Positions 1 to 14,134 are shown, numbered from the stretch's first letter. The stretch is DNA of 64,000 bases from Hyalella azteca (GCF_000764305.2 NW_025945881.1:545961-609960); one strand, 5' to 3'. Program-made: numbers and translations. The notes: a model not told the origin generated them from the letters alone.

Positions 1-2060
1 CTAAGCACCACTAATCGCCCGCGCTTTGATAGTTGCAGGTCAATTAGGTTTTGAGTTCACAGTTTTCCTCTTTTGTTCAAGTTGAAGCCAAGACAATAAT
101 TGACTTCTAGGCTCAGGAGTTCTTCTTTAATCACTTTAAAATGCTCTTCAAACTCGAAGCGTATCAACTAATAACCATTCCGCGTTTAAATAAGCAGGCC
201 AATCGCTAAGAGTTTAACATATAAATTAATTAAGGGAGATCGGCTTTCTTTTCTTGACGCTCAGAGCACACAAATGAACGCGTTATCATTATGGATGATT
301 TTATATGGACCCGTCAAAGGTGAATTAACAACCCGAATTCTTTTAAATTATATCCTTGATTATAAGATATTTTGCTGGCGGCTCGAATTGAATTAGTATT
401 TAATCAAACAGAGATCGATTGTTCTTTTCATATTACTCAACGAACGTAAATAAAAGTGTTGTGTTATAATAGAAGATATCGGATGAATATTTCAGTGTTA
501 TATTAATAAACCTAATACTTTGTGAACTTCTAACCGTGCTAATGAATACTTCATTTATATACCATTGTATTTCATTGTATTTTCCCTTGTTGGTGCGCTG
601 CTCTCATTAGTGCCATGTTGACTTTTGCCGGCCGAGCAGGGGCGAGACATTATTTCAAATTATTTTTAACAAATCAATTAAGTTTTTTATGAAGCCGACA
701 ATTCCAGACTAAGAATTATAGTAGCAACGATTAACATAAAGATATTTCGGAGCCAAATTTTGAATTTGGGTAGTTCCATTTTCAGTCGCGAGAATAGCAA
801 AGTTCTTTTTAAGGGTTAATCTACAGTAATACGAAAGGCAGAGATCAAAACGGAGCGAACATGAATAAATGATGAGATACGCTCTGACTGTATGAAAAAT
901 GAGAGAAAAATGCTTTCTGCAAAAAAAGTGTGATCCAAGCTAAATGTTTACTGAAACTCGTATACCTTAACTTCCCTACTTCGAGGCCGGCAAAAACCGT
1001 AATTTTTCACCCAGAAAATATTTAGTAAATTCTACGTTAACTTAAAAAAATACCGTACGTTTATGGCTCGTATTAGAAATGGAAATTCACAATTTTTGAA
1101 TTTCAACGGTAATTGTGGAAACACATATTTTTATAAATTTCAAAGAAGATCTCACACAAGTTCTCAATAATTTGTACTATATATATTTACTTAAAGTTGA
1201 GAAAAGAGCCTCAGCAAAAAACTCTGTATGTGAATGAGATAATTTCGACAACATCCATCACGGATATTTCTTTTTACGGGATTTCCCTCCTCACATCGAT
1301 CAAGGTCTCTATGGGTCAGCAGCCGCCATCGCTATATGTAGGGGATTTAATTTGCATTGCATGGTGACCGTTTTAGGCATCAGGAAAACTTTATAATACG
1401 CGACAAACAAATTTCAACCATGTAGTTCTTTTTAAATTTACATAAAATACTTTGCTAGAAAAATTAATTTATTGTATAAAATCATTTTATACGTAATAAT
1501 TTTTTACACTTTATTTTTTCACATTTATTTCATTATCCTAGCCCTTCATAACTTATTGTTTACAAACCTGCCCAATCAACAGTAATGTCGTTCAGACACA
1601 AAAGCTCACAAAATTACGGAAGACAAATATCTTACAGCTTGGAAGACACGCCGTGTCACACAAGGTGCGCTTGTCTCCATACAATTTAAATTGGCAGAGC
1701 GCATATGGCACATCGTCATGTCAGTTTTTTTACAGGGATAAATTACTCATTCGTGTACATGGCAATGCGAGCCATGATATTTTTGTGTTCGCCGCAAGGA
1801 TATTAAGTCCAATAAGTATTAAGTCCGCAATAAGTCCAGCAGCTATCTCAATCAATCGTCAGCTATGGAAAGATCGGGTTCCAAAGGCCGGATCCCTTGT
1901 GAATCAAGTCACGTAAAGTTCAAGAATCGGCAACAGGCCATGGGCCTATTTCTTCAACGCCGACACTTCTATTCTATTCTATTCTATATTCGACGTCACG
2001 AAACTATGAAAATGTAAGGGTTATATTGTCCATGTAGTCACACTTTTGCATATACCAGCA
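1..2060. other. AT-rich intergenic sequence, no gene seen
   Basis: Short frames only, with no recognisable protein similarity. A small CTATT run lies at about 1970-1986. Nothing else stands out. Confidence 0.6.
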
Positions 2061-2180
2061 GCACGAGCAGGGAGCGGATGTAGCTCTGATACTTTTGGCG
2101 GGTTAAACTGGTTCAGGATTACCCACGCAAGGAAGAGAGTGCATCGTCATTTGGGACAAGTCTCAATTATTTCTGTGAGT
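2061..2180 (+). repeat. dispersed repeat family B, copy 1
   Basis: It matches 50251-50368 and, more weakly, 40131-40243. The shared order is a CTGATAC phrase, then a TAAACTGG(T/G)TCAGGA-like core, then CATCGT-ATTTGG(GA)CAA and AGTCTCA. The copies are diverged and in the same orientation. Confidence 0.65.
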
Positions 2181-2281
2181 GGAGAGGATATCTTGCTCGC
2201 GTTAGGCTTGGCGGCGCAGGACGAGGAGGCCGAATGATCCCAACAAGCGAGATTTATTGATCAGTGCAGCCCCGTGGGGAC

Positions 2282-2452
2282 GGGGGTCCGATATCCCCAT
2301 TTATCCCTGTAGTGTTATGGGGATGGGGTTCTGATATCCCAATTTAAACCATAAATGGGATTTCAGTACCCCTGTTCCCATATAAATGCAGGGATAAATA
2401 TCAGGAAACCCGTCCCAATAACGCTACAGCGGTAAATAGGAATATCAGGACC
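2282..2452. repeat. foldback (imperfect long inverted repeat)
   Basis: The left arm 2282-2340 is complementary, with several mismatches, to the right arm 2391-2452. Reading the right arm in reverse complement gives GGGTCCTGATATTCC, then CTGTAGCGTTATTGGGACGG, parallel to GGGTCCGATATCCCC and CTGTAGTGTTATGGGGATGG on the left. The 50-bp loop holds further CCCATTTAT/ATAAATGGG complements. It resembles a foldback or MITE remnant. Confidence 0.75.
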
Positions 2453-2534
2453 CGAATAAATAGAAAGGTATAATTACTCAATGAATATTGGTTTTCACAT
2501 ATTTTTGATTGGGATAAAAATATCTACTTCCCAA

Positions 2535-2991
2535 AGGCTAGATCAGGTTAGGAGTGGCTTAAGGCTAGATCAGGTTGGGAGTGGCTCAAGGCTAGATCAG
2601 GTTGGGAGTGGCTCAAGGCTAGATCAGGCTGGGAGTGGCTCAAGGCTAGATCAGGTTGGGAGTGGCTCAAGGCTAGATCATTTTGGGAGTGGCTCAAGGC
2701 TAGATCATTTTGGGAGTGGCTCAAGGCTAGATCAGGTTGGGAGTGGCTCAAGGCTAGATCAGGTTGGGAGTGGCTCAAGGCTAGATCAGGCTGGGAGTGG
2801 ATCAAGGCGAGATCAGGCTGGGAGTGGCTCAAGGCTAGATCAGGTTGGGAGTGTCTCAAGGCTAGATCAGGCTGGGAGTGGCTCAAGGCTAGATCAGGTT
2901 GGGAATGGCTCAAGGCTAGATCAGGTAGGGAAAGTCTCAGGGCTAGATCAGGCTGGGAGTGGCTCAAGGCTAGATCAGGTTGGGAGTGGCT
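2535..2991. repeat. 27-bp minisatellite, about 17 copies
   Basis: Units contain GGCTAGATCAGGTTGGGAGT followed by GGCTCAA. The period is a multiple of three with no stop, so both strands stay open (plus-strand RLDQVGSGS repeats, minus-strand LALSHSQPD repeats). No start context, flanking coding sequence or second exon supports translation. Confidence 0.95.
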
Positions 2992-4347
2992 TAATACGAC
3001 CGTCATTTATTCATGTCGGCTAATATGAACGACGTCGACGCCAAGCGCGACTGGGGTCACACGCACAGCCGACATCACTTTCAATTTAGACCTCTTCCTA
3101 GTTCAAAATCATAGCCAATTTAGTAATAATATTTTATAAGCAGGCTTGATGATGCCAACTGTTGACAAATGAATAATCACTGATAATTAATATTGTGATC
3201 TGGGTATACTGGTCTGGTGTCAAGGTGCATACATATTTCATAGAACATCAGCTACCACATTGAATAGAGCAGCGTGCTCCATGCGCTTGTATTACAAACC
3301 ATCTCATTAGTAGCCGCTATGATTCTGGTCTAGTGATTAGTTACGAATAAAATCTATTGAGTATTTAGAATTGCACGTTTATGTTTGTTTGAAATCTGTT
3401 ATCGAGAATTTATTCTGGTCATTTATTAGAGTGCCTATTATCACTACCAAGCGCGACAGAAAGATTTGAATATTCCGAAGCTAATAATGAAATTCAGGAA
3501 ATGTGTACCGTGTACATATAATAATAGGTACATAATACCAACCACAATACCGACAGTACCTATAGTAATACGTGCTTGAATATAACCCTGTATTTTACGT
3601 AACTTGGCTTCAAACATACAAATAAAATTATACTGAACGCACTAACAATCGAATAATATTGTTTTTACAATTTAGTAGTTTTTTTACTCATAAAAAATAC
3701 CTACAAATCATTTTTCATTGTGGGACGAGAAATTGATCGTGTAATTTTTTATATAGTTGCACTCTATTTGAAAATTGATATTTGACCAAGAGAGATGATT
3801 GTTTCTGGCCAAATGAAATTTGAAACGCTGAAGTGGATGAAGGGACGATCCAATCAAAGGGATCATCGATCCTTTGCAATCCCGGGACTTGTTTGCCAGA
3901 ATCATCACGTTGAAAGAAACAGTGATGTTTTTGATCCGATGCAATGATTAATGAACATTTGTTCACTGCCGTGCATTGGATGTTGCCAGTAAAGTATATA
4001 TATCCTTGATGTCCAATAGTTACAATAGTAGTTTACAACAAATATCCGTCTAATAGAATTCTTTACATACTGGCTTAATATGTTGTCTAATATTGCAAGG
4101 ATTCATGTAGCAGCTCAGTGAAGCAAAGCCCGGAATTGTTATTAAAGTTATGGTTTGAACGCTAGAACGGAAAGAAAAGTTAACTAATAAAAATAAATTC
4201 ATCACAGACCTCTTCCTTTTCGATATGCAACATGGCTCTTATGACGTTATTGCTGGCGACAATAATAATTGACTTTCGTATATAATTTGATTTCACAATT
4301 CACAACTGATACCATATATATCATTACGCTTAGCAGTCAAGTCATGT

Positions 4348-4381
4348 CCATGGTTGAATTAATGTATTAATTCAACCATGG
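4348..4381. repeat. near-perfect 34-bp palindrome
   Basis: CCATGGTTGAATTAAT, a GT centre, then the exact reverse complement. It is flanked by the direct repeat GTCATGT at 4341-4347 and 4381-4387 (overlapping by one base), which resembles a footprint of a small insertion or a replication-made hairpin. Confidence 0.9.
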
Positions 4382-6793
4382 TCATGTCATCCAATCGTGA
4401 GCCACCATGTCTTGCTAGCTCGTGTCATGGCAACTCAGTGTACAGCATTTGCGTATGTTGCTGTTGGTCAGTCGGCGAAATTTTTTTTTTCGTGTATGAT
4501 ATCAATTTAACGGAAAATTTAAATTTTCCATGGAATTGAATAAAATTTATGTAATTCTGATGAAAAAACTTTCTCAGAAGACAGCTTCTCAGGCCAGTTG
4601 AAATAATTTTGCACACGAGTCGCGCAGTACGATGAGTTTATTCAATTTCCGGCTCCCGTTATCTGAATTGTTTAAAGCGTAAAGCAGCACACTAAACTGC
4701 GCATCTAAACCATTATTTGAATATGTACAAATCGTTCTGGATATATACCATCTATGATTTTTTAGGTATACCAGGTTTACATTTACTACTTTTACTTGCG
4801 TTTTCAGTGTCACCGTTTTTTTTGAGCGACTTAATTTTGACCACAATAATAATTTAAGGTAGCAGTTATATAACCATCGGAGACATTATTTCTAAATTAA
4901 TTTTGAACCGTTAGATGAATGATTGATATGCGTTTACAGCCAAGCTCGACGCACTCAGCCGAGACAAATTTGTTCAAGACTTATACTAAATCATGGAAAG
5001 AATAGATTACAACCCCTACAGGGTTGAACCGCTATGTATTGCACTGAAATATTACACTGACACGAATAATGGAATTCATAAATAAAAATTGCGAGTAAGA
5101 AATTATTTAGAATGGTAAGCCAATTAAGAGTTCTTTTCTGTTATCAAATTTTGGGATTTGGCAAACTGCTATTATATTTACAGTAATTACGAAGCCATTT
5201 GGCTATTAAAAATCGCTTTTTAATTAATTAAACAATTAACAAATAAGAAAAAAATTGAAAGTGGCATTTTTTAGCACAAGGCCGAATCATTTCTATCCGA
5301 ACAAACTATCAAAATGCTGAAAATCCAATTATTTTTATTATTTTGTTCATAGTGAACGTGAAAATCGCTTCTTTTTAATTAATTAGTTTCAAGCACTGAT
5401 GGAGTCAATGAACTACGTTGTAATGAGATTTAAATCGTTGTATTCTAGTAGAAATAGAGAAGGAAATAAATGATTAGCCCTGTTTACCGGTTTGTAACAC
5501 TGAACTGATATCAATGATTGGAAGCCGTTCTCAGTTCCATAATGCCGCATGAAAAATTCTTTATATTGCGTTTCTTGATGATTGATAGATATTAGTAATA
5601 GGTCTTCATCCTCGGTTTCTTAATGCTGAATGGAACCGAGAATTCGTATTAATTATTTATTTTTTAATGCTAAATGGACAAATAAATTCTGACTTCAACG
5701 TTGCCGCGTCCTGGGATGAAATTTTGCTCCAAACATCTTACATTAGTATCAAATAAAATATACAAAAAATTACACGAACTTCACATATTGCCTTAATATG
5801 ATACTGACGGCCTGCTTTTGTTTGCTTCCAGTCTCCGACACTTCCTCCTTAGATCAATCAGAACTCGAGCAACAAACAGGAAATGGCGACGAGGCTATAA
5901 TTTACATTTGTAATTCATGAACTTGGCAGCATCAAGGTTGCTTGACCTTCTATTGCTTGTTGAGAACAATTAACTTAAAACCTAAAGACTTGAACTTTTT
6001 TGAAAGAAGCAACAACAAAGTTGTAAAACTGGCATAAACTTTCTTGCTAGTGCCCAGAACATTTCACTATCACATCGCAAGTCGTTGGGATGAAAAAAAT
6101 GTCGTGTTTTAGCTCGGCAACTTTTTTAACAGGTTTGAAATCATGACGGAAGTGATTATTATTTTTTTTTTCCTAGAGAAAATGAAAAGATGCGGTAAAT
6201 GCAACTGCATTTGGAAAATTTACTCAGTGAGACAAGTTTGTTCGACATGAGATTTTTTTGTATTCCAAGCAGTTTTAAAGAAACTTTGATTTTTCTTTCT
6301 TTATTAAAACTGTATATTATTATAGAACCTTCAGTGAATCCTTTACATTAATTTTGTTGAGGATTAATATGAATCTGATTAATAAAATATACACAAATAT
6401 ATATCGATCAACATACAAACAACATTTCTACGTAGAATATATGTGCATTGAATAAATCACAATTACTCCTTGTCTGTTTTCCGATGCAGGACTTCCATCT
6501 GACTTGGTGCAGGCTAGGAATGCGTTTGAATCCAGGTTCCTGCAATTGGACTATGAACATTTTCTTTTGGAAAAACATTTAAGCAATTTAGTTCTATAGA
6601 TATTTTCTGCTTTGATATTTTCAGCCGCAATTTCAACTTTAAAACTACTTTTGTTCATCTAAAGATGTGTCAGGGTGCTTTCATCAGGCGGGGAGACTCC
6701 GATATGTCCACGGACTACAACAGTTTGGAGTGATGTTTGAAATGTTTAATACAGTATTAATATATTAATATTAATAATTATTAATATATATTA

Positions 6794-6817
6794 CACAGTT
6801 AATATATATTAACTGTG
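6794..6817. repeat. perfect 24-bp palindrome in an AT-rich inverted-repeat cluster
   Basis: CACAGTTAATAT and its reverse complement abut with no spacer. A neighbouring run at about 6757-6791 is made of ATTAATAT repeats, also self-complementary. Confidence 0.85.
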
Positions 6818-8063
6818 ATATTATTGGCGGGATTTGTTTTAATTCAACTTCATTTTGTATTACTGCAGTTCGATTGTTGTTTGACTAAAAATAGACTGCC
6901 AAAAAGTATACATATTAGAACTTACAACGGTAGCCGATCGAGGTAATGATGATGGTTTTCAACACTATTTAATATTTAAATATTTCAACTGAACAGTCTT
7001 ATTTCGAATAAATATTCATGTTATTTTCATGTTATCAGTTCAAAATTTCACAGTAACTGTGTGTAAATATTTCAAGAAATGAGATGAAATGATCGAACTT
7101 TAAACGCTCATTTACATGATTTGCTTATATCGGAAACTTGCATAGAACCGATTCAAAAGAAAATTTCCTGTCCAATTTATCACTCAAGTGGTGCATATAA
7201 ATGCGTATCATGCATTCCAGTTAATAGTTCATTTTTATTTATCAGAATTGCATTTTAAGTTTCAAAGTCGCAGCTTAGCGATTCTAGCATTGGCAGCAAT
7301 TACTGCGCCGGAGCTTACTGTGTTGCTACAATGCTTAGGTCACTGCACTGAAGCATTCAAATTACAAATAGGAGTAAAAATCGTCATTCATTTTTAATAT
7401 AATGCTTCGGGGTAATGGAAGGAGCTCATAATGCAAGCAAATATTTTTGTTCTGCACTGAAATGATGCAGTGCGGAACTAAGTTCTTCATATATTACTAT
7501 AACTTCGAAATAATTCAACGGGACTGCTCGCCTTTTTTACCAGCTAATACAAATTAAATAAATAAAAGTGTATAGTGAAAAGTTAGAAGTTAGATAGTGT
7601 AGAGCAAGACGTTTTTATTCAGACGTCAGCGGGGTTTCGATTTGGTTGAATATAATCTAATTCTTCTTATTTATCAAGAAACCACTGCTTGCAAGGATAC
7701 AGGATTGAGCTTTCTCTCTTAAAACGTATTTCTGAATTTACTTCATTGAGTTCTCACAGGTGGTCGACATCTGATCCCAGCCGAGCCGCTTGGGGACCCC
7801 GGCTTGTCGGCTCAAATTCAAAGGGAAAATGCACAGGAACAGCGAAGGCTTTGCAAGAACACAAGAATTTGAATGATATTTCGGAAGAAATGTTCATCTG
7901 AAAGTCACAAAGATAATTAAAACATTACCTGAATATTTCAAGATGAATTTTGCGCTGAGTTAAAAATTTTTAATCAATGCATTAAAATATTTTATAGAAA
8001 ATTCTCGGATACCTCTGGTATGTTTATACTTCCGGACCATGAAGCAAGGACCTAACGACCTTT

Positions 8064-8496
8064 CTAAGGTGACAGTCCATTTACGACTTATGCTTGAATG
8101 TGACAGTCTATTTACGTATGTATGCTCGGGGGTGACAGTCAATTTACGAATGTATGCTCAGAGTGGTCTATTAATTTACAAACGTAATTTATGAACGTTT
8201 ATAAACGTTGTCAATTTACGAACGTATGCTCAGAGGGTGACAGTCAATTTACGAACGTATGCTCAGATGGTAACAGTCAATTTACGAACGGTATGCTCAG
8301 AGGGTAACATTCAATTTACGAACGGTATGCTCAGATGGTAACAGTCAATTTACGAACGTATGCTCAGATGGTAACAGTCAATTTACGAACGTATGCTCAG
8401 ATGGTAACAGTCAATTTACGAACGGTATGCTCAGATAGTAACAGTCAATTTACGAACGGTATGCTCAGAGGGTAACAGTCAATTTACGAACGGTAT
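8064..8496. repeat. minisatellite of about 32 bp, about 13 copies, cut by a gap
   Basis: Units contain GTAACAGTCAATTTACGAAC and GTATGCTCAGA. They are diverged at the left edge and near identical toward the right, and stop at the single N at 8497, where unrelated sequence begins. The true array length is therefore unknown. Confidence 0.92.
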
Positions 8497-10654
8497 NAAG
8501 ATATCTGCCGGGTCGCCCGTCTTCAACGGTTGCTGCGAGAGTCCCGCCTGTCACTTATAAATTGTGCTCGTCTCTCGTGCCAAGACGAAGTGATCCATTG
8601 ATAAATAATGTAGAAACATGAAGTAAAAAGCACTGAAAAAGGGGGCCAAAAAAAAAAGGCAAAAAAAAACTTGACAAATTAAAAAAATTTAATTGCGGCA
8701 TATTTAAATTTGTCATGTAGTATTATTAGCAGCAGTTGCATTACCAGAAAATTTTACGCAAAGTCGTAAAATATTACGTCGGGAAAATTTTATTCGTTAG
8801 CCATTCTTGAGTTTTCTGAAAGCCCGACAGTACGTAAAAGAAATGTATCAAGTTTATTCGACAATTAAGTCTGGCAGATGTCTTCGCTTCGTTTGGGGTA
8901 TGAAAGTTCGAGTTACAATCGTACACTTTTGTGAAACTATTAAATTTGTTATTTATAGTTTGCTTATCGCACTTTATTTAATATTGTTAAAATTCAAAAT
9001 CAATTTTGCAGCCGTACATGACAGAGAAATTGGGCTGTGTGAGCAATGGTAAGAAAAACGTCTTGTAATGTAATAAATTTTCAAGTATTAGGTGAGCAGA
9101 TAAAGTTTTTCGAATTCTAAAGGAAGATCAAATTTATCATTGGTATTTTCCGATTTGAAATAATAAAACTCTTGTAAAATAAAATAAGTATTCAAGATAT
9201 ATCAATATTCTCAGGTTCTGTGTCAAGTGACCACAACCGTAGAGGGAATATTCAGGTCTGATTAAAATTCAATTTCGATACCTGCCTGCTTCCGAGTATT
9301 CATTGTTGTCACACAAAGCGGAAACGTTTATGGGAAATTCAACGCAAAGTATGGAAATTATTCAATGGTCAGGAGTAAAAATCTAGTTTTATCACAAATT
9401 ATTTCTAATATTTGAAGATACATCTAAATTCTTCCTTAAATTTAACAAATAATTTTCAATGTCAATTTGAATATATTTTTATATTACAAAAACTCGGATT
9501 GGGTGACATCAAGACGACTGGATATCGCACCAAGTGAACCACTTGTAGGATTATCCGTAGAGTTTTTGTCAGCCGCGATATACGAACGATCGACTTTGAA
9601 GGCTACAGCCTATAATATAGCCCTACGAGAGCCAATAGCATGAGTACTATAGGGTAAGGAACCAAGAGTGACTTCCAAGTGATCTTCCAATGTAAGTTAC
9701 ATACTTTTTCCCGTCCATATATGTAGTTTTTCTTAGGTCAGACATACGGTGGGCACAGCTCTGCTGTCTTAATAAATGCAATAATATAAGTTTTATTGAG
9801 AGGTAAATTATTCTGAAAATTGCTAGTTTTTAGTCATGTCTTGTTTTAACAACTTATTAATTATGCGAACGTCCTCATATAACTAATGAGTTGTACAGAA
9901 GCTCGTTCATCAGTTTTAACGAGGGTAAAATCTACGGTTAAATAATATATTTTCATGAAATACTTCCATGAGGCAGACATTTTCTTTTGAATATTACAGA
10001 TTTTAACGAAATGAATGCCATAAAATGTTTAATTAACTAATTGACACTGCTCTTTTCCAGTGTAAATTCCCTTCAACAAGGAATATCTTTTCAAAAATGG
10101 AACACAAAATGCATTAAAATATGCACCACTGAACGCGAGTGCAAATAATAACGTAAAGCCGGCACGAATATATATTGTTTATAGTTCAAGCTGAAATGGA
10201 CTTTTTTTGGAAACTATTGGAAAAGTATTTTACCAACGAGTCAATTCTTTCTCTTGATTATAAACATTAAATTTATCTTATTCTATTGAACATTATAAAT
10301 GTATAATAACTGTCGTATAATTGCATATCAGAATTACAAATTACACCAAAATCTGGTTCAAGGGAGAAGACCAATTCATTAAACGGTTTCGTAAGTTTGA
10401 CTTCATGATTAGAAAAAAATCCACAAACTTATGCAATATTTTAAAGCAATTCTTTCTTCGACACAAATAAAATCTTCATTAACCAGAAACCCTCTGGTTC
10501 ATTTGTGATGGCAGTCCTAATTTCTAGAGAAAATAATAATGTAATTAGCTTAGGCAGTCAGGCGGTCATAGCTTCTTGCCACGGCAGTGAACTTCACGAT
10601 ACACAATGTCTATATATTGGGAACTTATCCATATGTGAACCATACTTCACAATA

Positions 10655-10749
10655 CAGTAGCCGGAGACCAAACACGTCATGAAATTGTCATCCTAAAAGT
10701 TATATAATAATCATTGGTGGCCAACTGCCGAAAAAAAGGTGGCCACCAT
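10655..10749 (+). repeat. dispersed repeat family D, copy 1
   Basis: It shares GCCGGAGACCAAA, CGTCATGAAATT and a TCATCCTA-AAAGTTATA phrase with 14135-14229, followed in both by a GGCCAA(C/T)TGCCG motif. Confidence 0.75.
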
Positions 10750-13700
10750 TATTAACGTGCGATTTTTGCTCCATTCAATCACCATTCAGTTCACTCGTAA
10801 CCAAATAGTTTCATTCTTTGTAGTTCACAGTTTTAGATCCAGTAAAGAAATAATACAGGCACAATATTACTGCTCTATAGCAGTCAAATGACAAAGATAT
10901 CATTATGACAAGCAAGAAATGTTATCAACACAAATTTACTAGGCGGAAAATTGGAAAGAGCCTACAGTATATCGTATTCCATCATTTGTTATGCAGCTAA
11001 TTAATATTACACGCTAAGATCTGTCTAGCTTATTTTCAATGTGAATTGCTCGTGTAATTTCATTATCCTGTTAAGTGCACGTTAATGAGGGAAGGCTGCT
11101 AGAGCCTTGATCCTTCCAGCATTCATGTTAGTCTCTTTAACAACATACCATTTACTTTCCACGAACTCAATCTTGCATTAAATTTCAAATTTAATTCAGA
11201 GTAAATTTTCTTCCATTAATCAATTTTTATTCATGTTATCTGAAAATAATTTAGATATCTCATTTGCACGCAACAAACCAATACGCACAATATAAACTGC
11301 CTTCGTAAATAAATGTTTATCATTACGAATCCAATGACAATTTTACGACTGTTTGTATATTTCAATTACCTTAGTACGGTAGACAGAACTCAATTCTGTT
11401 CTTACTCCTTGTTTAGAAACGGCGGGAAGCACGTGAATGAACGTAAGGTATTGAAGAAATATAATATAACGCTGCGCTAGTTCAATTGAAAATTAAGATT
11501 TTGCTAGAAATAGTGATGCTAGAAAATTTTTATACCCTTTAGTTCATAATCATTCAATCATTTTTTGATGATGTCATTAACAATAGTTGTGGTTCATACA
11601 AAAACTATTGAACGTTTATATTATCAAAATTAATATAGGAGAAGCAAATAATTTAAAATCAGAATTGATGTGAGTGCCGTGAATTCGGCAGAAATTTTGA
11701 ATTACGAGCAATCTGTTTCAAAAGATTGTGTTTATGAGTGTTGGTCAAAAACTATTGTCCATCTAATTGTTCTAACGGACATTTATTGAATAATATAAGC
11801 AGGAAAAAGGCTTGGCGAATGCGACTTTAATAATATAAAACTCACATTTTACTCAATTGTTACCTTTAACATGTATTTTTCATTGTAACCGCGACACGTG
11901 TGACCTGGACACTAAAATTCACATCACGTATTCCTGAAACAGAAGGCGAACGGTCGTAGACAAGCCCCATCTGTTGGTCAAGGGACTTTGGTGGGATTTT
12001 AACCTGCCGTTGAATAGCTCAATACAGCCTCCAGGGATTCCAATACGGACTCAAACACCAAAGAAGAAACATCGGCATTGAGCTGCCCAGCTGCATCCTA
12101 ATACAGCTCGCCACTCCGCGCGATTATACATAGCATTTTTTTTATCGGTATGAATGACCGTTTGGGTCAGTCGAGATCCTTAATTCAGAACAGTAAATAA
12201 AAACTTGATTCGGTAAAAAAGCAGGTAGATTTTTATTGCTTATAAATGCAAAGTGCCATGTAGATTTAGTTCAGATTTGGATTAAACATGAAATAAAACG
12301 AGATTAAAGCAACAAGTTTACACTATCTGAACTCAAACAAAGTCTGGAAAACACAATGAACAGTAAAAGTAAGACATGATAAGTGAGCCAAAACAAATCG
12401 AACATTAATTTTTTGTCCATTTTCAAATTAGGTCATTACGATAGTATTATTGTTAGATAAATTCCGTGTTCACATAAAAGGAATTATTCAACATGATTTT
12501 CAATAATAAATGCGGACAACTCTGAAAATTAAAACATGTTATGTATTCATCAGGAAGAACAATATTTATTATTAATGTATTAGCGAAACATTAAAATTAC
12601 TTTAAATCCTTTCCTCGGTTCTATGTTATTTAAAATAAAAAAACAATACATCAATCAAAATGGTCCTTGAATTGTAGAAACCTCTTGATAGCACATTATT
12701 GCACAGCAGAGGTTCCTATAAGCGCGTGTTATACTCAAGAAATTCTATGAAGCAAAATTTGGTGCATGATATGGAAACGATTAACTATATTAAGGAGCTA
12801 CTTACTACCTAAAATATGATAGCACCTAGGCTGGGCAAAGCGACTTTGTGAACTGCTTTGTTGTAAGCGACCCAAAAATAATATAGAACTATGTTCCTAT
12901 GCATCACTCATCAATTGTGCAGAAATAGTTCAATGAAAAGAACTTCATTCGAAAGATACTCTGCACTTACGCATCTTAGGAAATCTACGTTATTATTAAA
13001 ATTTATTAGGAATTTAAAAACAAAATTAATGACATGTAAATTCACTTTATCTTCATAAATAAAAACGTTTTGCAGATCAGCTCCATTGTAATGTAAATAA
13101 CACAGTCAGTTATAAATAAAAAATTCACTGTCAGACATTAAAAGCTTAAATTGACTAAATAAGAGACAAAGTAAATTAAAGTGACTCGGTGAGACTTATT
13201 TATCTGCTTATAATCTTAAGAATATGAGAACTGACTGTTGGATTTAAGCTAGGCTTTACTTTGCAAATATAAAGGGATTCTAAAATTCGTAAGTCAGAAA
13301 TTTTAAGGCCGGCTATAGAAGCTAAAGTTCAGAAGTCGTAATAGGAGACTGGTACAATGCACTGCTCGGAATGAATTCTGACGAATGAATGAGGGGGATA
13401 CGTAAGAAGATTTCTTGCTCGAAAACTCCGTCCTTAATGCTCGTCATCTCTAGAATGTAAGTTTCGTGACGTCATATCGAAGTACGGTAATGCGCACAAC
13501 TGAATTTGTAAACTAAAGACAATCGCAGAACAGTTAATTATTTATTATCGCAATGAAATTATTTATTATTGTATTTTGTCATCGCCAAACACATGAAACA
13601 GTTCCGAATAATATCAAATATGTTATTCTCGCGACATAATGAGGTCGTTGTGTGTACATTGTCATTAACATTTTCTTTTATTTTACAGGTTTAGTTGGAT

Positions 13701-14134
13701 GGGGAAGCCCGCGAAAAAAGTAAATTTAAAACCAGTGATAATAATTTCAAATTTCAGAATCAAACAAGAATTTCAAGTAGTTAATACTGTCTCACAAACT
13801 TTCGAAAAATAAGCTCAAATCTCATTACTAATTTTGAGTTTGCTTGTGACAGTATTTTATGATGGAACACACACAATTTTGATGCCATAATTAAACATAC
13901 ACAATTTTTAAGAAATAATTAAAAAATCCGGATAAAAATTTGATTTTAACCTCCAATCAGAGATTTACAAGTACAATTTATGCTTATTATGAAACACAAC
14001 AACCAGATGGAATTCGTTTCCGGCGCTCTCTTACAGCCAGACACATAATCCGCGCACACCGCTGCTGTTCTCAGAGGCAATCAATTTATCTGCGTCCAAA
14101 TTAACTGCAGTGCAAGCAAATTGGACAACAGTGG

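Larger units (their letters stand above)
2992..8063. other. AT-rich intergenic sequence, no gene seen
   Basis: Five kilobases of low-GC DNA with only short, unrecognised reading frames. Two palindromes (4348-4381 and 6794-6817) are listed separately. Confidence 0.6.

Noticed and set aside
2481..3023. 180-codon plus-strand frame of RLDQVGSGS repeats and its minus-strand partner
   Set aside because: Made by a 27-bp minisatellite open on both strands. No domain, splice context or conserved flank.
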